Source of the DNA: Naegleria lovaniensis
Lineage: Eukaryota; Heterolobosea; Eutetramitea; Acrasida; Naegleriidae
Length of the DNA: 64,000 nucleotides
NCBI RefSeq assembly: GCF_003324165.1
Contig: NW_025407865.1
Coordinates: 124,001 to 188,000 of the forward strand
Direction: 5' to 3'
Below, in pieces: positions 45,784-55,948 of this stretch. The translations under genes were made by a program, and so were the position numbers. Position 1 is the stretch's first letter. Each line of letters opens with the position of its first letter. The notes below the pieces were generated by a model. It had not been told where the DNA came from. It did not search any database and saw only the letters and a list, made by a program, of their open reading frames with translations.

Positions 45784-47055
45784 ATGAGCCAACCACCTTT
45801 CGTTGAACGAAACGGAAATGCAAGACTGGCGTTCAAAAATCAAGATTTTGAGTGTTCCTCTTGCAAGCCAACCGGTAGAAATAATTATGAAATTTACGAT
45901 CAATTATTGATGATCTGTCAACAAAGTGGTCCAATTTTCGAAATTGGGTTTGATGATGAATCGTATGAAGATCGTGATCAGATTTCGGATGAGTTCATTG
46001 ATAACAGTCAGCAAAAAGAAGTGAACTTGCAAGAATCGTTATTTGAAAATCAAACAACAAAAACATTAACTGAAATACAAAACGAAGGCAAGAAAGATTT
46101 ATCAACCTCCCTGATGAGAGAGGAGGACCTGGATCAAATGAGAGTTCAATTGGACTCTCTTCAACAACATGTTGCCTGCAATCACACAGAGATGATTCAA
46201 CTGGTGACTGAATTTGAAATTCAAAAACAGGTAAACCAAGAATTAAGATCATCCATTCACTCTGCTATTCAAGAAATTGAGGGTATTCAGCAACAACTGA
46301 AAATAATTAGGCAACATGAAACTTCACAACACGAAGAACAATTCAAAATGTTACAAAACGAAGCACAATTCATGAAAAATTCCATGAACGAATTGAAAAT
46401 AACACTCGACTCAGTTGGAACAGAAAATTCCTCCTTAACCATTCAATTAGAAAGTATTAACAAAGAAATTGAATCTCTGAAGAATACTCTGAAAACCATT
46501 CAAAACAGTTTACATTCTCCAAAAAAGAGTGAAAGTTCTAAAAACATGAAAACGAAATTGAAGACCCTAACTAGAGAAAAGGATGAGCTCATGAAAAAGT
46601 TCCAACAATTACAACAGGAGGTTTCTTCTCAAAAAGAGACGTTGAAATTGTTTCAGGAGCAAGCTCTCTCGGCAAGTAGTACCATTGAAGACAATGCATG
46701 CAATTTTCGATCAAGTTTGCAAGTCATGAAACATGAAATGAATTCTCAATTGGAAGATATTCAAAACGATTTGGGCACAAATAAGGATAACGTTACAGAG
46801 ATGAAAGAATCATTGAGCAAGTGGAAGGAGGAATCTGTGAAAGTCGATGATGCAATGTCACAATGGCAAACTCTTCAGAAAGAATATTCTGAACTGAGAA
46901 AATTCACGCTCAAGCTGGAACTCGAGTTGAAAAGCTGCAAAGAGCAGACCTCGTTTTTGAAAGTATTGGTCATGGTTGTGATCATTATTTTGGTAGCATT
47001 GATGGCCATGGTATGGATGTCTATCTATGCTGGAGATGGAAATTTGCGTTTCTGA
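45784..47055 (+). CDS. Tail-anchored coiled-coil protein
   Basis: A 423-residue single-exon protein. Residues 1-90 are mixed. About 95-390 is a long coiled coil rich in Gln, Glu and Lys (for example SLQQHVACNHTEMIQLVTEF, EKDELMKKFQQLQQEV). One hydrophobic helix near the C terminus (VLVMVVIIILVALMAMVWM) is followed by only about a dozen residues. That architecture fits a tail-anchored membrane tether such as a golgin, SNARE-like or nuclear-envelope protein. No SNARE core or other family signature is visible. The upstream gene runs divergently, about 190 bases away. Confidence 0.7.
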   Translation: MSQPPFVERNGNARLAFKNQDFECSSCKPTGRNNYEIYDQLLMICQQSGPIFEIGFDDESYEDRDQISDEFIDNSQQKEVNLQESLFENQTTKTLTEIQNEGKKDLSTSLMREEDLDQMRVQLDSLQQHVACNHTEMIQLVTEFEIQKQVNQELRSSIHSAIQEIEGIQQQLKIIRQHETSQHEEQFKMLQNEAQFMKNSMNELKITLDSVGTENSSLTIQLESINKEIESLKNTLKTIQNSLHSPKKSESSKNMKTKLKTLTREKDELMKKFQQLQQEVSSQKETLKLFQEQALSASSTIEDNACNFRSSLQVMKHEMNSQLEDIQNDLGTNKDNVTEMKESLSKWKEESVKVDDAMSQWQTLQKEYSELRKFTLKLELELKSCKEQTSFLKVLVMVVIIILVALMAMVWMSIYAGDGNLRF

Positions 47056-47173
47056 TTTCCACAGAGGCAACTTCAATCCCATGATGGGTGCCAACTCATT
47101 TTAAATGATCTTTATTTGGAATCAATTGTAAATTGACAAACCTTGCTAACCTGTCCTGAGAAAGAGAAAAAAA

Positions 47174-48606
47174 ATGACAGAACAAAAACTGCTTCTCTCA
47201 CTCGATCCAAACCGATCCACAATCGAAATGATTGGAACAGTTACTCATGAACACGACAAGATCACACCAATTCCATCGGATCTGCATGATCCATCATTAG
47301 AGCAATACTTGACGAAACGAGGAATTTATGGCATTAAAACAATAATTGCTAGAACTTCCTTTGTATGTTTAATTCACGAATGGAAATGGATGAAATTACA
47401 ATATCATTATTTGTGAAATGGTGTTATATGATTCAATAATTTTTTTTTTAATTCTTGTTGATGATGATCTCAATATTTGACTGATTCAGTTGTATGTTCT
47501 TACTGATTCTGGCCATTTATTAGAGTTCTCCCATAATACCTCAGATATTGTGGAACACATTCTCGAATTTGTAGAACCCAACGAGAAGATTGTGAATATC
47601 AGTGCCGGATATGCCTTATTACTTGTTGTGTTGCAAGATCAACACACATTGAAAACGAGAGTTTTTGGTAAAAATTCAAGTACATCACACGGCCAATTTC
47701 AATATGCAAAGAACGTGAAACAACATGCACAAACGGTCATGTCGCTCACAGCACGAGCCACGACTAGTTGTTCTAGTCCATGGTACGAAGTTCTTGATTT
47801 CCAACATGTGCTTGATGTGGATGAATACATTATTTTCACGTCATGTGCTGCTTATACAGCCACTTTTATTTCGAACAAGGGGAGGATTGCAGCATCTGGA
47901 TCAAACCAATTTGGTGAGTGTGCAAGCGGCAGCGTTTGTTCTTATCAAGCTGGAGTTAATCAAACCCAAGTAATGGAATGTAAAATTGAAAATTGTGATT
48001 CAAAGAATAGCAAGCCGTTCTTTGTCAGATCTGTGAATGGTGACCATACAATTGTTGCCTTAACAAGAGACAATAGAGTTTTCTATTGTGGTTATACCTT
48101 GAATAGAGGTTCAGACTTATCTATTCTTAGAGAATTGCCATCGCCGTTGGACATCGACGAATATTTTATTGATATTGCTTCATGTTACTATTCTACCTTA
48201 ATTTTAACAAGTAAGTACTATACAATTCGTGAATTGTCAACAAGACTTTTCGTGAACCAACAAAGACAAACACAAGTTATATTCCGTAGAATCTCATAAA
48301 AGAATTTATTGGACATGGAAAGAAAACATTACCCGTTGCAGTATTTTTGCATCACCTTCCTTGTTTTTCATTGTAGTGAATGATTCAAAAATTTTCACAT
48401 ATTCACCAGAATCAATCACTAAAGAAACCAATCTCACAGTGAATACCAAGTTGCACGGATCCCGTCTATGCTTAACAGCGAGTGACAACATTATCATGTA
48501 TTGGCAAAAGCATGAAGAGTCCAAATCCCTCCGAAGAATGAAAGAAACACTTTTAAAATCACTGAACAATGTTTTTTTGCAAGACGTAACAGTGGTGCAA
48601 TTGTAA
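47174..48606 (+). CDS. RCC1-repeat-like protein
   Basis: Exons 47174-47362, 47490-48210 and 48377-48606 (379 residues; introns 127 and 166 nt; donors GTATGT and GTAAGT). RCC1-type beta-propeller hallmarks are seen in LYVLTDSGHLLEFS, VNISAGYALLLVV, the clearest blade GRIAASGSNQFGECASGS and VNGDHTIVALTRDNRVFYCG. The repeats are fewer and weaker than in true RCC1 (seven), so this is a divergent member. RCC1-fold proteins are exchange factors or protein-binding platforms; no activity can be assigned. The last exon is short and ends FLQDVTVVQL. Confidence 0.7.
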
Positions 48607-48762
48607 ACAGAGCAGGACAAGCGAGCAACAAATTCGAATGAAATAAAACCATTGGACTTATCATTGACGCTTGGGGCAACTGAGTTACTTCTGCGGGGCT
48701 TTAACTGTGTTGGAAATAACGCAGAGTTTTCTGTAATTTTGAAAATATAAACATAATCGTAA

Positions 48763-48844
48763 GTCGAGGTGGCCGAGTGGTTTAAGGCGGTAGCCTGCTA
48801 AGTTATTGGAGAAATCCGCGTGGGTTCGAGTCCCATCCTCGACG
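48763..48844 (+). tRNA. tRNA-Ser (anticodon GCT)
   Basis: An 82-base class II tRNA. The acceptor stem GTCGAGG pairs with CCTCGAC, followed by a G discriminator as serine tRNAs have. The D-arm reads TGGCCGAGTGG and TTAAGGC. The anticodon loop is CTGCTAA with GCT at 48797-48799, a long variable arm follows, and the T-loop is GGGTTCGAGTCCC. No intron, and no CCA is encoded. It reads AGC/AGT codons. Confidence 0.95.
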
Positions 48845-48957
48845 TTAATTTTTTGATTTGCTGTAATTTCATCTGTGGCGTAACGATTGCTTTAAATGGA
48901 CGTACAAAATGGTTGACCCAAAAGACACATGAGGTTTTGAAAGTCGTAAAAGATTTA

Positions 48958-49301
48958 TTACAAACTGTTAAAGACAACAAACAATGGAACAACAACAACC
49001 CACATGCAATTGATTGCTTCACCAACCAATGAATGAGCTCCGTTAGTTGTTGGTTGTCCAGGAGTTACAGGAGAATATGGAGTCAAAGTTGCATTAATCT
49101 CCATTCTCATATCCTTACCAGTGTATTCTGGATTCAATTTGACCAACAATCGAACTGTTCCATAGTCATTTCTTGGCGGAGCAGCAAATGTTCCCCTGAA
49201 GACATTTTTTTAAAGATCATTATTTACGCCAACATAACTTTCCACAAATTCTCCAGCAGCAGGAAGCCGGACAGAATCAAATTACCTCCTCTATTAGACA
49301 T
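48958..49301 (-). CDS. Small protein of unknown function; gene model ambiguous
   Basis: The solid part (48958-49195) reads GTFAAPPRNDYGTVRLLVKL then NPEYTGKDMRMEINATLTPY with good codon use. A start at 49301 (MSNRGGN) can be joined by a 32-nt intron at 49196-49227 (GTAAAT donor, CAG acceptor, phases agree) to give 103 residues. However, the region from about 49280 to 49215 also reads well in a different frame (PAAGEFVESYVGVNN) that meets a TAA before the solid part. Either the very short intron is real or the locus has a base error. The last 15 residues (MWVVVVPLFVVFNSL) are hydrophobic. I recognise no family. Confidence 0.45.
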
Positions 49302-49594
49302 GTTTGCGTAGTCTCGATTTGTTATTTAATTTTTTTTTGAACATGAGCAACAAAGGTGAGCCAAAGGCTCTTTTGTTGTGAGTTGCACAAATGCGACCAC
49401 ACTTGCCCAACGGGTCTGTTCTTGGCACTTCATGCAACAGGTATTAAGTTGTTGTTCAAGTTCAGCAAAGTTTAATTCACCAAGAACTCCACACGCGGTA
49501 TTTCCAAACAAAATTGGGGAGGTTCTGGTCTGCCGTTTAATTGCATTAGAGCTCGAAGGCACAATAAAATAAATGGTAATATGATAATGTCAAT

Positions 49595-49666
49595 TCCCGT
49601 GTAGTCCAATGGTTAGGATACCTGGCTTTCACCCAGGAGGTCCGGGTTCGATTCCCGGCATGGGAG
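49595..49666 (+). tRNA. tRNA-Glu (anticodon TTC)
   Basis: A 72-base tRNA. The acceptor arms TCCCGTG and CATGGGA pair (one G-T), then a G discriminator. The D-arm is TAGTCCAATGGTTAGGATA, the anticodon stem CCTGG/CCAGG encloses loop CTTTCAC with TTC at 49628-49630, and the T-arm is CCGGGTTCGATTCCCGG. The internal promoter boxes (TGGTTAGGATA-like A box, GGTTCGATTCC B box) are consensus. No intron. It lies about 750 bases from tRNA-Ser. Confidence 0.96.
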
Positions 49667-49802
49667 CTAAATTTTGCCAGCCACTGACATTTTCAACAGT
49701 TTGTTTTTAATGCTTGATACATAATCCACAAATCAGCTCTCCACACGCGTGTGCTCGTTCATGAATCTCAACTAATTTTCTCCTCCAATTAATCTCCTTT
49801 TT

Positions 49803-50108
49803 TTATCGTAAATATCCAGGCAGTACCTCTTTGGCATCATAATACGATGCAGAACTAGGCGAATCGGAATGTCTCTTGTATCCTTTATAATATCGTTTGT
49901 GTCGATTCTTTCGATTTTTCAATACCACAATCACCACAATAATGACAATGACAGCCATCACTAATGAAATGACTGCAAAACTGCCAACTCCGATGGCAAT
50001 GGCAATTTCTTTCGAGATGAGAGGTTCTGTGGTCGAGTTGTTGGAAGAAGTAGCTGTCACAGCCGAAGGAGCGAGATCCAAAGTGGTCATACGGAGATTT
50101 GATTTCAT
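49803..50108 (-). CDS. Small single-pass membrane protein
   Basis: A 101-residue ORF from ATG 50108. A Ser/Thr-rich start (TATSSNNSTTEPL) precedes one strong membrane helix (FAVISLVMAVIVIIVVIVVL, about residues 46-65), then a very basic juxtamembrane stretch (KNRKNRHKRYYKGYKRH) and a short tail with tyrosines (SASYYDAKEVLPGYL). The positive-inside rule puts the C terminus in the cytosol, and there is no separate signal peptide. Function is unknown; it could be a small adaptor with phosphorylatable tyrosines. Composition argues strongly for a real protein. Confidence 0.65.
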   Translation of the reverse strand: MKSNLRMTTLDLAPSAVTATSSNNSTTEPLISKEIAIAIGVGSFAVISLVMAVIVIIVVIVVLKNRKNRHKRYYKGYKRHSDSPSSASYYDAKEVLPGYLR

Positions 50109-50279
50109 TTTTTTGTGTTTTTTTGAAATTGGACAAATAACAGATGATCATAATGAAGCAATCCTAAATCAATTATTAAATTTTTGTGACATCCTCGTTT
50201 TGATTCATGAAACAATCTGAAGAGATTTGTGATATCTTCAAAATATTTCTCTTTATTATAAAATCACACATTTGAGATG

Positions 50280-52317
50280 TTACCAATAGGTCCTATTGAC
50301 ATATGATTTTTCAATCACCCCCTTCTCAAAACAATAATAAGGAAGATAATAATTCCACTGCTCTCTTCTCTCTTCCCCTGCATCTACTCTGAGTTTAGAA
50401 GGATTCAACGACCAGACATGCAATATAGGTTCGCATGTCTGTTGCAAATTTAAATATTCACATGAACGAGAATAAAAATTATATTCTTCCTCGCTCTCAA
50501 TCCGATACAGAAATTCATTGTTGTGTTTTGAAAGTCTTCCCTCCAAGTTGTAGCTTTTAACAATTGCAAAAGGGAGAAAGATGATTTGATCTTGTCTTGA
50601 AAGTTCCATTGGTTTCTTGAATTCTGATCCATGTTGTAATGTATACTTTTCATTCGTGATCTTCTCATCCCGAGAAACAGGCTCCGAACGCGTAGTCAGA
50701 ATCAAAAACTCTCCCTGAAGGACTTTCATAACATGTTCACATTTTTCTTTACCTACCGAGACATAGAGTCGACTGGAATCGAACGAATGGCCACACGACA
50801 AATCTCGATCCAAACATGTAGTTGAATCTACTATACCCATGATCGATTGTAATTGAGAGAGATGAAAAGGCTTGTATCTACGTTCATGTGTTCTTATATA
50901 GAGAAATGTTGTGTTCGTCGATTGGCTAGTTGAATCTATGGTCATTTTGATAAAACTTGCTTCATGTGTTTCTTCGGCTGCTGAATGTCCGTTGCTGTCG
51001 TCCTCTGCTGAGAAGAGAGTCATGTTGCTATAGTCCAAATCGTCGTTGCTGGTTGAGAGATTTAAAAATTTTGAGGAAATGATCATTCTCGAAGGTGCAC
51101 AACACCAACAATATTGTTGCAAAGTTTCTAATAAGGCTTTTCTTTCCTTCTCTTTACAAGGCCGCTCGTGTTTGGACAACTTGTCAATTTTTTTTTGATC
51201 CTCCTTGGAAATCAACGCTCTTCGTTCCAAACCACCCAATTCTCTAATTCGCTGTGCTGAAAGATAAATCATTGGTTGAGGATCCTTTTCCTTTCTCACG
51301 GCCCAATAAGATTCACCATTGGTTGAAGTTTCATCCAAAGGACAAAAGAAATAAAGCATTCCTCCAGATTTAGGAACTACATGTCCAATCATAATATTCC
51401 AATTGTTGAAGATTGATTTGACAAGCAAAAAGAAATGGATCACCATCTGAACACTTGGGCCATTCAAAATTTCGAGGTAAATCTGGACAACCTCCAATTT
51501 TTGATTCTCCCACAGCCAGATATTCCTCTCCTATCAACAAGGACGGTCCCATGTGTTCACATGGAGGAGTTTCCCAAAAGAAACGAGAAGGAGAATATTT
51601 CTTTCTTTTAAAATTAGGTGGTTGGTAATAGTGAGAAGAAAAGGATTCTAAGGTGAAGGACATGCATGGACGACAATTGTGAACTGGAGAATGGATCATG
51701 ATGGTTGACTTGTTTCCATCGTTCTTCATCTTGGTATTCTTTGATTCTTCTTCTTCTAAATCGGAATTCGAGTTGTTTTGGGCGTTGGAATGAATAAATT
51801 GTTGTTGCCAAGGAAGATATTTAAATTTTGCAACCTTTTCAATGAAATATCGTTTCCAAAAAGAGTTCACAGCACGAGGATCCATTCCTGACTCTTTTCC
51901 AGTTGTGGTTGTTTCTTGTTTGACACTTTGTATAGGTCGATAATGTGACCGAATGTGTTGCTCGATGATTCGAGAATCAGGAATGATTGGTTCAAAACCG
52001 AGTCTTCTCTGAACGAGTAATTTCCAGTCCAACTCATTCGACACGAGTTCGAACCAATTTCGACACACTTTGGAAATATTTTTCAATAATTCACATCCAT
52101 TTAAATATTCGAAAATGCTCAATAACAATTCGTTTGGAACATGTTGTGAAAAACTACAATTATTCGAGTCGGAAAGAAGCTTGGATAGGGTGGTTTCCTT
52201 TCTGGATTCTTCATTGGTTTTTCTCATCTTGTCAGCAGGTTGTTGTGTGAGAAAATAGTATGGCTCGTCATACGAATGCATGACCATGTCTTTGCGTTTT
52301 AAAGACATTTTTATCAT
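50280..52317 (-). CDS. F-box plus DUF1963 (YwqG-like) protein, one frame break
   Basis: The N-terminal ORF (52317-51370) has an F-box at about residues 60-105 (VPNELLLSIFEYLNGCELLK, SKVCRNWFELV), implying SCF ubiquitin-ligase assembly. It then enters a YwqG/DUF1963 domain: YLAVGESKIGGCPDLPRNFE, FACQINLQQLEYYDW. The frame stops at TAA 51370-51372, just where the domain continues in the next frame (KSGGMLYFFCPLDETS) to 50280. Dropping one base within TTCCTAAA would restore about 678 residues with no loss. The end of the domain is visible (HVMKVLQGEFLILTT, LFSAEDDSNGHSA). DUF1963 proteins are of unknown function. The F-box pairing suggests it selects substrates. Confidence 0.75.
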
Positions 52318-52607
52318 GAGGTTGAGGCGACACGTTTCTCATTGCCTGAGCGTGAGGTGTTGTAGAAAAATGGAAAGGGTTACAATTTCTCGTTGAAATT
52401 GGAATTATTAAGCAGAAATTGTGATGAGATCAAAAATTAAGGCTTTGCTATGACTTGGAAGGGCAATTTATTTCTCTTGTGAATTCTCAGCCAACTTTAA
52501 AATATAATAATACAAACATTCATTCCAAACCATGCCGCTTCCCTTTCTGACGTACGATCGCTCAACCACATACCCTTCTCAAAATAATATTAGTGAAAAA
52601 GAGTGGG

Positions 52608-55061
52608 TTATGAAATGATGTCTGTCATGTCATCCACATGATGAGTCGTCATATCCTCAGCAACATGTTCATGATCGTCCAAATGGTCCTCATGGTGTTG
52701 TGCTTGTTGCTGCATGGCAGCATACATTTGTTTGACAATTTCATTTCCTTGAAGATACCATTCATGCTGCTTGACTTGTTCCAATCCATATCTTGTCTCG
52801 GCATTCACTTCTAACATTTTCTTTATCAAATCTCGACAGGCAGGAGACAATTTCACTCTCTCGTCGTCGTCACACATGTAACAATCTGAAGAGTTTTCAT
52901 CATCTTCATCAGGGTCATCCAATGATATTGTAAATTGCATTAAGAGTTTTTGTTGAGCTCCTCGAAATGGCATGTATCCAGTTAGTAGTTTGTAAGCTAA
53001 AACTCCCAGTGCATAGACATCCATTTCAGGTCCATAGGGTTTCTTGAGAATCATCTCTGGAGAAGCATAGTGACTGCTACCACAAAATAAAGTTTGTGTC
53101 TTTTGTGAAACATTGTCACTCTTGAAGAAACAACTCATTCCGAAATCGACCAATTTCACACACTTTGAAATTTCCAAAGTATCATGCGTAGGACTCGTGC
53201 TGCTACCTCCTTCCAAGCAACAATTGGATGGTTGAATATCACGATGAATAACTCCTAGCTTGTTGTGAAGGTGATCCAATGCGTTCACTAATTGAGCAAA
53301 ATATATTTGAACTTGACGTTCTGAATGCTGCTCATTTTCCACCAGTGGATTGTCCAAGCAGCCACCTGATAAGTATTCCATGACAAATAAGAATTCTTCT
53401 TCTCCTTCATAGACGTCAAGAACTTGAACAATATTGGGATGAGGATTTTCCTTAATTAACTTGAGAATTGCCATTTCATTTCGCACATGATCTTCAATGC
53501 CAATTAGTTTCATTGTTTTTCGACATAAACGTTTCACTGCAACTTTTCGCCCAAGGCTCAAATCTAGTGCCACTGACACTGTGCCATACGTTCCCTTTCC
53601 AATATGTTCGTCAGGGTTGGCCACAAATCGATCTAAAATACATGGATGAGTTTTCAAATAAATTTCGCACTCCACTAGAGATTGTTGAATTCGTTTCTGA
53701 TGCTCTTGCAAGACGCTCTTATTGGTGTACTTGGTCACAGACTCAAACATTGGATTAAGATGAACAATTTGAGTATACATTTCCAGTAATTGTGGAGGGC
53801 AATCTAAATCGTCATCATTCAAAAAACATTTCACTTTGTGCTTTTCAACATGAGCCTCTTTAGATTTTCGAGAGAATACTCGAAGAGGATGAATATGATG
53901 ATGATGATGATGCTCAACCTTTTCCTCTGTCTCTCCTAATAGTGTTGAAATACATGTCGCAATATTTTGCAAATGTTTAACAGATTCAATCTTTAAATTC
54001 TCAAAATTTAGAAAAATCATTTCTCTCTCAGAGTTGTACATGATTCTTCCCCAAACATTGTCCATGGTTGCATGATCAACACTCAACCTTCTCGAATAAT
54101 GAAAAAGAGGTTCAGCGGCTGATCTACCGTCCGATACCACCATTGTATTTCTCCTTTTCAGGAGATGTGAATGCATGTGGTGATTTCCTTTTTTTGGTTC
54201 ATGTGAAAAAAACTTGTGCGTAGTTGAACGGTGAGATTTTGGTGTTTGCAACTGTTGTAGTGAGTGCGATAGCTTTAGCGTTGTACAAGGAGATTCAATG
54301 TGAGAGTTATCCACAACGGTTTCATTGGATTGAATCGATTCGGTTGCAACCATTGAGGATGGTTTTCCTCCACTCGCCACTGCAGGAGTCAAGATTGGAA
54401 CACTTCCATTGAACTGCGCGCTTGATACAGTATCATTTGCAATCACAGAAACAACGCCGCTACCACTACTACTGCTGTTTTCAGGATCAACTTTGAGCTT
54501 CTTCTCTTTTGTGGCCAATATTAACACATCATCCATTGATTTCGATTCCTTATTTAAGTGTGATTGTGGAGCATGGATATGGTGTTTGGAAAAGAATACA
54601 CCCAAATCCTCATCTGCTTGCTGAGAAGTTGACGAGTGACTTCGAATGCTCAACACACTGTCCACAATCATGGACGAAGAGTGAGACAACTGATGGGAAA
54701 TTCTCTTCAACAAACCCTTCTTTGGAGTCGTTGCTGCAGCAACATGCTCAATCACGGGTACATTTGCAGTCGGACCATTCAATAACGGTAATTGCTGCTT
54801 TGTGCCTCCCAATGCATTAGTCACAACCATGACACTCTTCTCGCCCTTTAATGTTGCTGCTGCTATTTGTTGTTGTTGAGTACCGCAGATGCTTGATGAA
54901 GAATTAACAGCAGCTGCAATAGAAACCTTCTTGTTCATGACGGTTGTAGCTGCAGTTGTTGTGTTGAATGATTTCTTGGATGGTGTTGAGGAACAAGCTT
55001 GAAGTGACGATGATGTGGTGGACGAAGAAGTATTGTATTCAACCATTTCGTGCAAAACCAT
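52608..55061 (-). CDS. Serine/threonine protein kinase with long regulatory N terminus
   Basis: 817 residues, single exon. Residues 1 to about 480 are low-complexity (Ser/Thr/His), with a modest domain-like part around 320-480 (REMIFLNFENLKIESVKHL, QQSLVECEIYLKTHPCIL). The kinase domain spans about 485-790: glycine loop IGKGTYGTVSVAL, VAVKRL (ATP lysine), FLFVMEYLSGGCL, catalytic loop VIHRDIQPSNCCL, LVDFGMSCFF and the P+1 loop GSSHYASPEMILKKPYGPE. The usual Lys of HRDxKxxN is Gln here, a rare change. The Asp, DFG and Asn are kept. The domain most resembles CAMK/AMPK-like kinases. Insert DDPDEDDENSSDCYMCDDD lies late in the C-lobe. The C-terminal tail is His- and Asp-rich. Confidence 0.85.
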   Translation of the reverse strand: MVLHEMVEYNTSSSTTSSSLQACSSTPSKKSFNTTTAATTVMNKKVSIAAAVNSSSSICGTQQQQIAAATLKGEKSVMVVTNALGGTKQQLPLLNGPTANVPVIEHVAAATTPKKGLLKRISHQLSHSSSMIVDSVLSIRSHSSTSQQADEDLGVFFSKHHIHAPQSHLNKESKSMDDVLILATKEKKLKVDPENSSSSGSGVVSVIANDTVSSAQFNGSVPILTPAVASGGKPSSMVATESIQSNETVVDNSHIESPCTTLKLSHSLQQLQTPKSHRSTTHKFFSHEPKKGNHHMHSHLLKRRNTMVVSDGRSAAEPLFHYSRRLSVDHATMDNVWGRIMYNSEREMIFLNFENLKIESVKHLQNIATCISTLLGETEEKVEHHHHHHIHPLRVFSRKSKEAHVEKHKVKCFLNDDDLDCPPQLLEMYTQIVHLNPMFESVTKYTNKSVLQEHQKRIQQSLVECEIYLKTHPCILDRFVANPDEHIGKGTYGTVSVALDLSLGRKVAVKRLCRKTMKLIGIEDHVRNEMAILKLIKENPHPNIVQVLDVYEGEEEFLFVMEYLSGGCLDNPLVENEQHSERQVQIYFAQLVNALDHLHNKLGVIHRDIQPSNCCLEGGSSTSPTHDTLEISKCVKLVDFGMSCFFKSDNVSQKTQTLFCGSSHYASPEMILKKPYGPEMDVYALGVLAYKLLTGYMPFRGAQQKLLMQFTISLDDPDEDDENSSDCYMCDDDERVKLSPACRDLIKKMLEVNAETRYGLEQVKQHEWYLQGNEIVKQMYAAMQQQAQHHEDHLDDHEHVAEDMTTHHVDDMTDIIS

Positions 55062-55948
55062 TCCCTATGTTGACGAGAAAGAGCAGCAGTCCCTTCTTTT
55101 TTCAAAAACGCTACTTTAGCGTGTAAAGAAAAATGATGAGAAAATGTTAACTCTTCCTCAAAGCGAAAAGTTTTTTTTGGTATTTTCCTATATTAGAAAT
55201 GTAGATATTATGAAGAATTTCAATGACAGACTTCCCTCTCGCCGACGTTGTTTCTTGTAAGATGCGTTGATACATTTTGAAATTGGCCAAAACGAGAATC
55301 CTTTCAAAATGTCAAGAATATGATTGGGGAAGTAGCATTGATCTGGGCATATTGTCAAAATACTTGACAGGCGGTCCGTTTCCATGATTTGGCAATATTC
55401 GGATTCTAAAACTGTTATTAGGTTTGATTTGGATTGTATTTTCAGGATATAAAAGGAATTGGCTGATGATTAATTTGTTGAACTTGTAATTCCAACCACA
55501 TTAGGCCTTGATGAGTCTATTATTCAATCATCAACGAAATAATAAATATTGGCTAGGTTCCGATCATAAAACTGGCTTTCAAACCAATTCCAAAGAAATT
55601 ACTTCATTTTTTTGGAAACCGTTTATTGACAACATCAACGATTGTGAAGCCTCGCCGTTGCATCCGACTGCTGTTGGATGAATGAATGTTTTTTGACGCA
55701 GAAAACTCAACGAGTTCTAACTTGACCAAAATACTCATGTAAATCCAAGTCATCATACAGAATCGTGTTGGTTCCATGCTTACAGTGAATCCCCAAGATC
55801 CTTTTTCGTATTCAAAAACATATCCAGAAGATCATCCTTGCTGGAGATGAGAAATCAGCACCAGCAACAACTCATACAACATAATCATTTCCATCCTTAA
55901 CAATTAATTCGATATCTTTTATTATCTCAATATTTCCATGAGTTTGCA
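55062..55948. other. Intergenic stretch, nothing recognised
   Basis: About 890 bases between the kinase start and the LPMO-like gene's 3' end, both on the minus strand. A 65-codon ATG frame at 55188-55385 has no protein-like pattern. I see no repeat or RNA gene here. Confidence 0.45.

Noticed and set aside
49326-49562. Cys-containing 78-codon minus-strand frame between the two tRNAs
   Set aside because: It opens only with GTG, has no ATG in the N-terminal part and no splice site that would supply one; both strands are open here, so chance is as likely as coding.
55188-55385. 65-codon ATG frame upstream of the kinase
   Set aside because: No recognisable features or flanking signals; length is within chance for this base composition.
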